DNA from: CAZKYP01 sp964556885
Lineage (GTDB): Bacteria > Planctomycetota > Phycisphaerae > Sedimentisphaerales > Anaerobacaceae
Length of the DNA stretch: 5,335 nucleotides
Direction: 5' to 3'
Assembly: GCA_964556885.1 (NCBI GenBank)
Contig: CAZKYP010000227.1
Span: 1-5,335 of the forward strand
Part shown: positions 1-5,335 of the stretch, in pieces
How positions within the stretch are numbered: position 1 is the first letter of the stretch
Layout: every line of letters starts with the position of its first letter
Notes under the pieces: model-generated
Database searches by the model: none
What the model was told of the DNA's origin: nothing
The model's input: the letters and a program-made list of their open reading frames with translations, nothing else
Made by a program: the position numbers and the translations under genes

Positions 1-2291
1 AGCTCTTCGGCGACATGAGGAGCGAACGGGGCAAGAATCAGGACCAGTTTTTCGACTGCCTGTTTCGGTATAGTCGGCAATTTCATCAAATGATTTACCA
101 GTATCATCATCGCACTTATGGCGGTATTAAAGCTGAAAGTCTCGATATCGTCCCCGACTTTCTTTATTGTCTGATTCAGCAACCTTAGAGTATCTTCATC
201 CGCAGGTGTATCCTTCACCTGACTTGAAAGCTCGCCGGTCTCTTTTTCGACAGCCGCACGCCATAGTTTTGAGAGGAATCTGTGTACGCCTTCGACGCCC
301 TGCATGTTCCACGGCTTCATTGCTTCCAGCGGCCCCATGAACATCTCGTAAAGCCGCATCGAATCGGCTCCGTAGTCTTTGATAACTTTATCCGGATTGA
401 CAACGTTGCCTCGGGACTTGCTCATCTTCTGGCCGTCCTCGCCCAGAATCATTCCCTGGTTTATCAGCTTCTTAAACGGCTCTTTTGTGCTGACGTATCC
501 AAGGTCATAAAGGAACTTGTGCCAGAAGCGTGAATACAATAGATGCAGCACCGCATGTTCGGCTCCGCCGATGTATAAATCGACCGGCATCCAGTATTTT
601 TCCTTCTCCTTGTCCCAACCTTTTTGTTCGTTATCCGGGTCGATATACCTAAGATAATACCAGCAGCTTCCGGCCCATTGCGGCATAGTATTTGTCTCGC
701 GTCTTGCCTTTGTGCCGTCGTCCATGTTGACAGAAACCCAGTTTTCAATATTGGCAAGCGGGGATTCACCTGTGCCGGCCGGTTTGTATGTCTCCACCTT
801 CGGCAGTTCCAAAGGTAATTGTTCTTCCGAGATTGCAATAACCCTGCCGTCTTCGGTATGCAGAATCGGAAACGGTTCGCCCCAGTAACGCTGCCTGCTG
901 AAGAGCCAGTCCCGCAGCTTGTAATTGATAGAACTTTTACCTAATCCTTTCTCCGCGAGCCATTCTGTAATCTTCTTTTTGAATTCCGCTGTACTCAGAC
1001 CGTTAAAATCACCACTGTTAATGGCCTTACCGTCGCCGATAAAACAAAGCTCACCTTTTTTTACCAACTCAATTTGCTCTTTATCCGGCGGCTCAACGAC
1101 TTGTATGATTTTCAGGTTGAATTTCTTTGCGAACTCGAAGTCGCGGTCATCATGCGCCGGTACGGCCATGATCGCCCCGGTCCCGTAGCTGATCAGAACA
1201 TAGTCGCTTATCCAGATTGGAATCTTTTCTCCGTTAACAGGATTGACAGCATAAGCCCCGATGAACTCGCCGGTTTTTTCTTTTGCCAGATCGGTCCTGT
1301 CCAAATCGCTCTTTCTTGCGGCCTCCTCGCGATATTTTCGTACCGCTTCTTTATGCTCCGGGCTTGTAATCTTGTCCACGAGCGGATGCTCCGGGGCCAT
1401 TACCATATAGGTAGCCCCGAACAATGTATCCGGCCGCGTTGTAAAAACACGGATTGTCTCATCGAAGCCGTCAACCTTGAAATCGACATCCGCTCCGACA
1501 CTTTTTCCTATCCAGTCAGTCTGTAATTTCTTTATGGACTCGGTCCAGTCGACCTCGGCCAAATCATCGAGCAGTCTTTCGGCGTACTTGGTTATTCTCA
1601 ACATCCACTGTCGCATCGGCTTTCTTATCACAGGATGTCCGCCGCGTTCGCTCACCCCCCCCACCACTTCCTCATTTGCAAGGACCGTCCCGAGGGCCGG
1701 GCACCAGTTGACAGGCACCTCGGCCTCGTATGCGAGCCGATGCTCATCGATGTATTTTTGTCTTTCCCCCTCATTCAATCCTTCGGGAATCGGAAGCTGC
1801 TCAATTGGTTTTGCCTTCTGCTCAGCTTCGTCGAAATAGCTGTTAAAAAATTTAAGAAATATCCACTGGGTCCACTTGAAATATTTCGGATCGGTGGTAT
1901 TGACCTCGCGGTCCCAGTCGTAACTGAAACCGAGAGACTTGATCTGCGAGCGTATATTGTCGATGTTCTTTCTCGTCGTTATTTCAGGAGCGGTCCCGGT
2001 CTGCACAGCATACTGCTCGGCCGGCAGGCCAAACGCATCCCATCCCATAGGATGCAGAACATTGAAACCTTTCATCCTCTTGTAACGGGCGACGATATCA
2101 CTGGCGGTATATCCTTCCGGGTGACCGACGTGCAGACCCTGCCCGCTCGGATACGGAAACATATCCAGCACATAATATTTGGGCTTAGAACCATCACAGT
2201 CATTCGCCCTAAAAGTCCGGGATTGTTCCCAGTGTTTCTGCCATTTCTTTTCTATTTCGTTAAACCTGTAAAGTCCCTTATTCGAACACAT
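1..2291 (-). CDS. leuS: Leucyl-tRNA synthetase (class I), 3' end cut by window edge
   Basis: This cytoplasmic enzyme attaches leucine to tRNA-Leu using ATP and removes mischarged amino acids. The frame is open for 763 complete codons from ATG at 2291 to the window edge. E. coli LeuRS has 860 residues, so roughly the last 100 or more, including most of the C-terminal tRNA-binding part, lie outside. Visible in order are the class I signature HVGH (residues 54-57, after MFPYPSG), the NWCP segment (Cys197), the CP1 editing domain with the threonine-rich TTRPDT (284-289) and HDDRD (380-384), then RQRYWGEP (466-473), MPQWAG (from 536) and KMSKS (622-626). The visible end, APFAPHVAEEL, fits the helical anticodon-binding domain. 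The spacing of the two editing motifs is close to that of E. coli T252 and D345. The start is supported by AAGGAG ten bases upstream. Only one Cys remains in the usual zinc-knuckle region. No frameshift or internal stop is seen. Confidence 0.98.
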   Translation of the reverse strand, partial: MCSNKGLYRFNEIEKKWQKHWEQSRTFRANDCDGSKPKYYVLDMFPYPSGQGLHVGHPEGYTASDIVARYKRMKGFNVLHPMGWDAFGLPAEQYAVQTGTAPEITTRKNIDNIRSQIKSLGFSYDWDREVNTTDPKYFKWTQWIFLKFFNSYFDEAEQKAKPIEQLPIPEGLNEGERQKYIDEHRLAYEAEVPVNWCPALGTVLANEEVVGGVSERGGHPVIRKPMRQWMLRITKYAERLLDDLAEVDWTESIKKLQTDWIGKSVGADVDFKVDGFDETIRVFTTRPDTLFGATYMVMAPEHPLVDKITSPEHKEAVRKYREEAARKSDLDRTDLAKEKTGEFIGAYAVNPVNGEKIPIWISDYVLISYGTGAIMAVPAHDDRDFEFAKKFNLKIIQVVEPPDKEQIELVKKGELCFIGDGKAINSGDFNGLSTAEFKKKITEWLAEKGLGKSSINYKLRDWLFSRQRYWGEPFPILHTEDGRVIAISEEQLPLELPKVETYKPAGTGESPLANIENWVSVNMDDGTKARRETNTMPQWAGSCWYYLRYIDPDNEQKGWDKEKEKYWMPVDLYIGGAEHAVLHLLYSRFWHKFLYDLGYVSTKEPFKKLINQGMILGEDGQKMSKSRGNVVNPDKVIKDYGADSMRLYEMFMGPLEAMKPWNMQGVEGVHRFLSKLWRAAVEKETGELSSQVKDTPADEDTLRLLNQTIKKVGDDIETFSFNTAISAMMILVNHLMKLPTIPKQAVEKLVLILAPFAPHVAEE

Positions 2292-2301
2292 CTACTCTAT
2301 G

Positions 2302-2307
2302 CTCCTT
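2302..2307 (-). promoter_or_regulatory. Shine-Dalgarno site of leuS
   Basis: On the minus strand AAGGAG is followed by a 10-base spacer and then the ATG at 2291. This supports the chosen leuS start and shows that leuS is translated independently of the preceding channel gene. Confidence 0.75.
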
Positions 2308-2371
2308 TTTCAATGTTGAAATCGGTCTTTTCATACACAATAAATCAAAACACCCGGAAAATCCACTAAAA

Positions 2372-2417
2372 TCTGCCACCCCACCGAGGTAGCCGGAAAC
2401 ACTCCGGCTGTGACAGA
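2372..2417 (-). terminator. Composite hairpin, possible weak terminator or leuS leader structure
   Basis: Read on the minus strand, an inner stem AGCCGGA / TCCGGCT (2391-2397 with 2403-2409, 5-base loop) is enclosed by an outer stem TCTGTCAC / GTGGCAGA (2410-2417 with 2372-2379). The outer stem pairs over 8 positions with one G-U wobble. That wobble is a mismatch if the plus strand is read, so the structure favours minus-strand RNA. An 11-base unpaired stretch (2380-2390) lies on one side. TTTT follows directly, then a second TTTT ten bases on (TTTTAGTGGATTTT). This could end transcription of the efflux operon, but the T tract is interrupted, so an imperfect terminator or a 5' leader fold of leuS are both possible. 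Confidence 0.45.
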
Positions 2418-2477
2418 CAAAAAGTAATTTTCGACAAAGTCAGGAGTTGTTATTTAATGAACAGTGATATGAAGAGA

Positions 2478-3911
2478 TTATAACTCCCACATACCGTCGG
2501 GACGCACGCGGAGGACTCCGGTATCGCGATAGAAATTAAGATTCGCAATGGCATAATCAATTAAAGCCTGTGTTGCGGCGTTTTGGGCATCGAACAAATC
2601 GTCCTGGGCGTCGAGCACTCGGCGGCTGCTCGTCCTGCCGTATTGGAGCAGAGTATATGTATTTTTATAACGCTTCCGAGCCAGCTCAAGCCCATCGATG
2701 TTTGTCCCATAGCGTTCGGCCGCTTCAATTAGGTCGCGATGTGCCTGGCGAACCTCTAATCTTATAATGTCCGCGGCCTGGTCGTAGTCCCGTTGTCTTT
2801 GACTTAAGTTTATCAAGGCCTTGCGATAAACATGTTGCTCCGGCACCCGGTCCAGAGGTAAATCAAGCTCGAAGCCGAGACCATATTCATCTTTGAAAGA
2901 ACCAAGTGTGCTTCGGTCCGCCCTGCCGGAGGAAGTCGCCCTTGCACTGCCAACGAGGTTCAACTCGGCCCGAAGAGCATCGGCGGCGACATATACCTTT
3001 CGCTGCGCATCGATGACGGTCTCGGCGGTGTTGGCGAGATCGAGTCGTCTCAACAGAGCCGTCTCGATAACCTCACTCTCTGAGAACGCCGGCTTATTTG
3101 CCAATCCGGCTTTTAAATTGTCAAGCTCACTCGCATCCAGCCGCAATTCGACCGTCGGCTTTAGGGTCAAAGTTATCTTAAACTCATCTAACGCCTGGAT
3201 GTAATTTTTCTGAGCCTGTGTATATATATCGAAAGCCTTCAAAGTATCCTGATGAACTCTGTCCAGCTCTAACAGCGGCACACGCCCTGAATTAGTTAGT
3301 TTTTCCACCAGCCCGTACAGCGATGTCAATGTATTATAATTGTCCCTCGCATTGTTTACCTCATCCAGCCTTAGCAGGACTTCATAGTACTGAGTGATGA
3401 CGGAAACAACAAAGGTTTTACGATACCTGTTGAAGGCGCGAATTTGATACAGCACATCTCTTTCGGCCTGAGTAAGGTCCTCCAGGACAATCATACGGTC
3501 GCTGCCGCGAAGCAGAGGCTGGGTCACAGTTGCACTAAGAACCGAGGCCAGGCCGCTGCGTAAATTACCCGACAGAACCTCNNNNNNNNNNNNNNNNNNN
3601 NNNNNNNNNNNNNNNNNNNNNNNNNNNNNNNNNNNNNNNNNNNNNNNNNNNNNNNNNNNNNNNNNNNNNNNNNNNNNNNNNGAAGCCGAAACCGCCCTTT
3701 CGACACTAATATCGCCGTTAGATGAAACGTCACTGATTTTGTAATTTGCTCTGGAACCGAAATCGTCCTGCCACTTCTGGTCTATGATATTGTAGACCTG
3801 CTCGTCGGCTTCCTTTTTATAGTTATGCTCTCCACATCCGACCAAGTATAAACAGACCACGATACACGTAATCAGGCAAGCAGTCTTCAGAATAATACAA
3901 TTGCAATTCAT
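2478..3911 (-). CDS. TolC-like outer-membrane efflux lipoprotein, interrupted by an assembly gap
   Basis: Predicted outer-membrane channel subunit of a tripartite efflux or type I secretion system. I place the start at ATG 3911: it gives a short n-region (MNCNCIILK), a hydrophobic stretch and a lipobox LVGC with the lipidated Cys at residue 26. An in-frame TTG at 3959 would add 16 residues; neither start has a clear Shine-Dalgarno site. Before the gap lies a mature N-terminus rich in charged residues (KKEADEQVY, IDQKW) and the likely beginning of the first OEP repeat (ISVERAVSA). After the gap come TQPLLRG, LEDLTQAERDVLY, a long helical region, a second half with ELDLPLDRVPEQ, and a C-terminal helix with LLQYGRTSSRRVLDAQDDL, typical of OEP proteins. 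The 367 residues after the gap and 76 before it share a frame only because the placeholder is 100 Ns, so true length and continuity are unproven. The adaptor gene ends 60 bases upstream. The family call is firm; the substrate is unknown. Confidence 0.9.
   Translation of the reverse strand: MNCNCIILKTACLITCIVVCLYLVGCGEHNYKKEADEQVYNIIDQKWQDDFGSRANYKISDVSSNGDISVERAVSAXXXXXXXXXXXXXXXXXXXXXXXXXXXXXXXXXXEVLSGNLRSGLASVLSATVTQPLLRGSDRMIVLEDLTQAERDVLYQIRAFNRYRKTFVVSVITQYYEVLLRLDEVNNARDNYNTLTSLYGLVEKLTNSGRVPLLELDRVHQDTLKAFDIYTQAQKNYIQALDEFKITLTLKPTVELRLDASELDNLKAGLANKPAFSESEVIETALLRRLDLANTAETVIDAQRKVYVAADALRAELNLVGSARATSSGRADRSTLGSFKDEYGLGFELDLPLDRVPEQHVYRKALINLSQRQRDYDQAADIIRLEVRQAHRDLIEAAERYGTNIDGLELARKRYKNTYTLLQYGRTSSRRVLDAQDDLFDAQNAATQALIDYAIANLNFYRDTGVLRVRPDGMWEL
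3582..3681. other. Assembly gap (100 Ns)
   Basis: Exactly 100 Ns, a customary placeholder for a scaffold gap of unknown size. It falls inside the first OEP repeat of the TolC-like gene. Flanking sequence on both sides reads as the same protein family in the expected order and strand, so the join is credible, but the missing length cannot be read here. Confidence 0.97.
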
Positions 3912-3971
3912 ATATCTGATATTCGCACCCGGCGTAAGGTCTTTTCCTCTGATAAGCAATCCCGAAGACTC

Positions 3972-5141
3972 TTACCGTCTTCGTATCCCGACAACTTCAC
4001 CAACCGTCAGTATCATTTGGGCCGGAACTTCTATTCTGAACGGCCGTCCCCACTGAGGAATATTCGGATTTCGCCAAAGATGTACCGGCATTTGTTCTAT
4101 AATCGGTCCAACATGTGTCACACGAGAATAAGCGATTTGTGCAGGCTCGCTGCTTTTAATAAGCTCCACATTCATTCCTTCCCGGACTAAATTCAACTGA
4201 CCCTCACCGGCATAAGCAATGATTTCACTGGGACGGCTTTCAGTAACAGTAAGTATCGGCTCGCCCGCCAGGACCGTCTCGGACTGCTGATGCAAAACCC
4301 GGCTTATGACACCATCGAAAGGAGCTTTCAGCTCCAGCGACTCACGTGCATTCAATGCCTCAAGCTGGGTCAGCAATTCATCCATCCTTCGCTCCTGAAC
4401 CCTTATTGCTTTTCTTATAACCTCAAGAGCATCGTCCACCGAAGGATGATACGGTTGATTTTTAATATACTCATCCAGCCGCTCCTGAGCCTGCTGCAAT
4501 GCGGCCTCGGCCTGTTCGAGAAGACTTTCATTTTCCTCGATCTTTTTGGCAAGAGTATTATATCGAGTCTGAATTTTCTGCAGCTCATACGGAACTACTG
4601 CTTCCTCGTCGACGAGGTTTTGTGTAATCTTTACATCGAGAGCCAGGTCTTCGAGCGTGATTTTGTCGGTCTGAATCAATCCTCTCAACCTGAGTATATC
4701 GAGTCTCGTATTTTCAACATCAACTGAGAATCTCCGCTCGTCGCTTATCCTGTTGGTTTGGCGATCTGATTTTTCCGCAGACAAACTGTCCTGGGTCGGC
4801 ACCAACTGGGCCGTCAAATGATCTATCTCAGCCAGCGTAGTAGCCAGTTGCGCCTGCAATTCGCCCCGCGGCTGTTCGTTGTCAAGCACGGTATTGGCAA
4901 CGGCAATTGTCTGCCCCTTTTTCACCGTATCGAACAACTGAACAGAAACATCCGTCAGCCTGGCGGGACAATTAGTCGTAATTTGATATTCCTGTCCCCT
5001 GGCGATACCTATAACTTCAAAACGTTGTGTACGTCGAGAGAACAATATCGCAACACATGCCAGGGCCCCCAGCCACACAATGATAGGCAGAAGGTGCGGA
5101 CGCAAACGAAACGGCAAACTTCTTATATTTGACCTTTTCAT
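3972..5141 (-). CDS. HlyD/EmrA-type periplasmic adaptor (membrane fusion protein)
   Basis: Predicted inner-membrane-anchored adaptor that links an inner-membrane pump to the outer-membrane channel encoded next. It has 389 residues. A basic N-terminus (KRSNIR...RLRPH) is followed by one membrane segment at about 17-35, giving an N-in topology. Residues 44-83 form the first half of a biotinyl-lipoyl-like domain (TNCPARLTDVSVQLFDTVKKGQ). A long coiled-coil hairpin spans about 91-268, with a likely turn near 178-186 (DEEAVVPYE) and a Pro-containing break near 229-235. Residues 269-302 complete the lipoyl-like domain (LKAPFDGVISRVL, ETVLAGEPILTV). The rest is a beta-barrel-like region ending in LWRNPNIPQWGRP (355-367), a tail I associate with planctomycete adaptors. 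The ATG lies 7 bases after the preceding stop, with GGAGG in the end of that gene, suggesting translational coupling. No enzymatic domain is seen. The transported substrate cannot be inferred. Confidence 0.94.
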   Translation of the reverse strand: MKRSNIRSLPFRLRPHLLPIIVWLGALACVAILFSRRTQRFEVIGIARGQEYQITTNCPARLTDVSVQLFDTVKKGQTIAVANTVLDNEQPRGELQAQLATTLAEIDHLTAQLVPTQDSLSAEKSDRQTNRISDERRFSVDVENTRLDILRLRGLIQTDKITLEDLALDVKITQNLVDEEAVVPYELQKIQTRYNTLAKKIEENESLLEQAEAALQQAQERLDEYIKNQPYHPSVDDALEVIRKAIRVQERRMDELLTQLEALNARESLELKAPFDGVISRVLHQQSETVLAGEPILTVTESRPSEIIAYAGEGQLNLVREGMNVELIKSSEPAQIAYSRVTHVGPIIEQMPVHLWRNPNIPQWGRPFRIEVPAQMILTVGEVVGIRRR

Positions 5142-5148
5142 ACGCAGC

Positions 5149-5335
5149 CTAAACCTCCAGCAACTGTTCCTGCATCGTCAGGTTGATATTTTCAAGCCCA
5201 TCGATTTTTTGCAGTTCGGACAACATTTGTTGGTTTTTCGCCGCACTTCTTATCATCAGTTGATAAGCGTATTCGACCTCCGAAGTTCCGAAGCCGCTGT
5301 CCTGGGCCGATATAAGCACGAAGCTGCCGCAGAAG
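5149..5335 (-). CDS. C-terminal end of an unidentified protein (5' part outside window)
   Basis: The open frame enters from the right edge and ends at TAG (5151-5149), leaving 61 residues. Support for coding is positional: same strand, stop 7 bases before the adaptor start, and the adaptor's Shine-Dalgarno site inside its last codons. The visible part begins FCGSFVLIS, then continues as EVEYAYQLMIRS, a helix NQQMLSELQKIDG and LENINLTMQEQLLEV. This looks like a strand-helix-strand tail of the ACT-like kind found at the C-terminus of some membrane proteins, such as MgtC-type or DUF4956 proteins. That resemblance is by pattern only and I do not assign a family. As the first gene of an apparent export operon it could be a membrane component, but it shows no ABC or RND pump motif in the part visible. 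Confidence 0.72.
   Translation of the reverse strand, partial: FCGSFVLISAQDSGFGTSEVEYAYQLMIRSAAKNQQMLSELQKIDGLENINLTMQEQLLEV
5154..5158 (-). promoter_or_regulatory. Shine-Dalgarno site of the adaptor gene
   Basis: GGAGG on the minus strand lies in the last sense codons of the upstream gene (CTG GAG GTT before TAG), with 12 bases between it and the adaptor ATG at 5141. The spacing is slightly long but usable. Its position within the upstream coding sequence points to coupled translation of the two genes. Confidence 0.6.

Larger units (their letters stand above)
2292..2477 (-). other. Intergenic region between the TolC-like gene and leuS
   Basis: These 186 bases separate the stop of the TolC-like gene from the leuS ATG. 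They hold a composite inverted repeat (listed separately), a T-rich stretch after it on the minus strand, and the leuS Shine-Dalgarno site. I see no convincing -35/-10 promoter; loose matches exist in the AT-rich stretch around 2325-2360 but are too weak to call. No RNA gene or T-box-like element is recognised. A promoter for leuS here is plausible from the spacing alone, which is inference. Confidence 0.6.

Noticed and set aside
464..838. A 124-codon minus-strand open frame inside leuS
   Set aside because: It is a frame-shifted shadow of leuS, overlapping the well-conserved block between MPQWAG and KMSKS.
2278..2334. An 18-codon upstream open frame (MKRPISTLKKEHRVDVFE) overlapping the leuS start
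   Set aside because: It has no Shine-Dalgarno site, contains a single Leu so it does not look like a leucine attenuator peptide, and it ends inside leuS in another frame. Chance is the simplest explanation.
1635..2369. A 244-codon open frame on the plus strand, with shorter ones at 282-533, 925-1188, 1074-1526 and 1477-1839
   Set aside because: All lie antisense to leuS, whose minus-strand frame encodes every expected LeuRS motif without a break. The antisense proteins show no recognisable domain and no ribosome-binding site was evident.
2391..2409. A classic intrinsic terminator on the plus strand
   Set aside because: The hairpin is symmetric, but no T run follows it on the plus strand, the outer stem has a mismatch in that direction, and no plus-strand gene ends here.
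2893..3204. Plus-strand open frames within the efflux genes (2570-2767, 2893-3204, 4290-4727, 4818-5132)
   Set aside because: They are antisense to the TolC-like and adaptor genes and carry no domain or start signals of their own.
3524..3733. A 69-codon minus-strand frame running across the N gap
   Set aside because: It depends on translating Ns and is out of frame with the TolC-like sequence on both sides.
1..5335. CRISPR arrays, insertion sequences, tRNA or rRNA genes
   Set aside because: I found no spaced direct repeats, no transposase frame with terminal inverted repeats, and no cloverleaf or rRNA-like sequence on reading both strands.

Overview
The window is a draft-genome fragment from a bacterium, most likely a planctomycete. 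The outer-membrane efflux lipoprotein and the adaptor protein both have sequence signatures I associate with Planctomycetota, possibly Phycisphaerae. These include the lipoprotein start with 'KKEADEQVY..IDQKW', the 'TQPLLRG....LEDLTQAERDVLY' block, and the adaptor ending with 'LWRNPNIPQWGRP'. The phylum call is inference from remembered family patterns; no search was run. A run of 100 Ns marks a scaffold join.

All genes read on the minus strand, so transcription runs from high to low coordinates. In that order they are: (1) the last 61 codons of an unidentified protein (5149-5335); (2) a HlyD/EmrA-type membrane-fusion adaptor (3972-5141); (3) a TolC-like outer-membrane efflux lipoprotein (2478-3911), interrupted by the N gap; (4) a 186-base intergenic region with a composite RNA hairpin; (5) leucyl-tRNA synthetase, leuS, starting at 2291 and running off the left edge.

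The first three genes look like one operon. The stop of gene 1 lies 7 bases before the adaptor start, and the adaptor stop lies 60 bases before the TolC-like start. Adaptor and outer-membrane channel would form the periplasmic and outer-membrane parts of a tripartite exporter or type I secretion system. The inner-membrane pump is not visible and may lie upstream, beyond 5335. leuS is a housekeeping gene on the same strand, behind a longer spacer and with its own ribosome-binding site.

The window looks largely ordinary: a housekeeping tRNA synthetase beside a planctomycete-type export operon. I do not see a clearly new system. The points most worth a second look are the unidentified upstream gene with its beta-alpha-beta tail, the leader structure ahead of leuS, and the unresolved gap in the channel gene. 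Several long open frames on the plus strand across leuS are antisense shadows.
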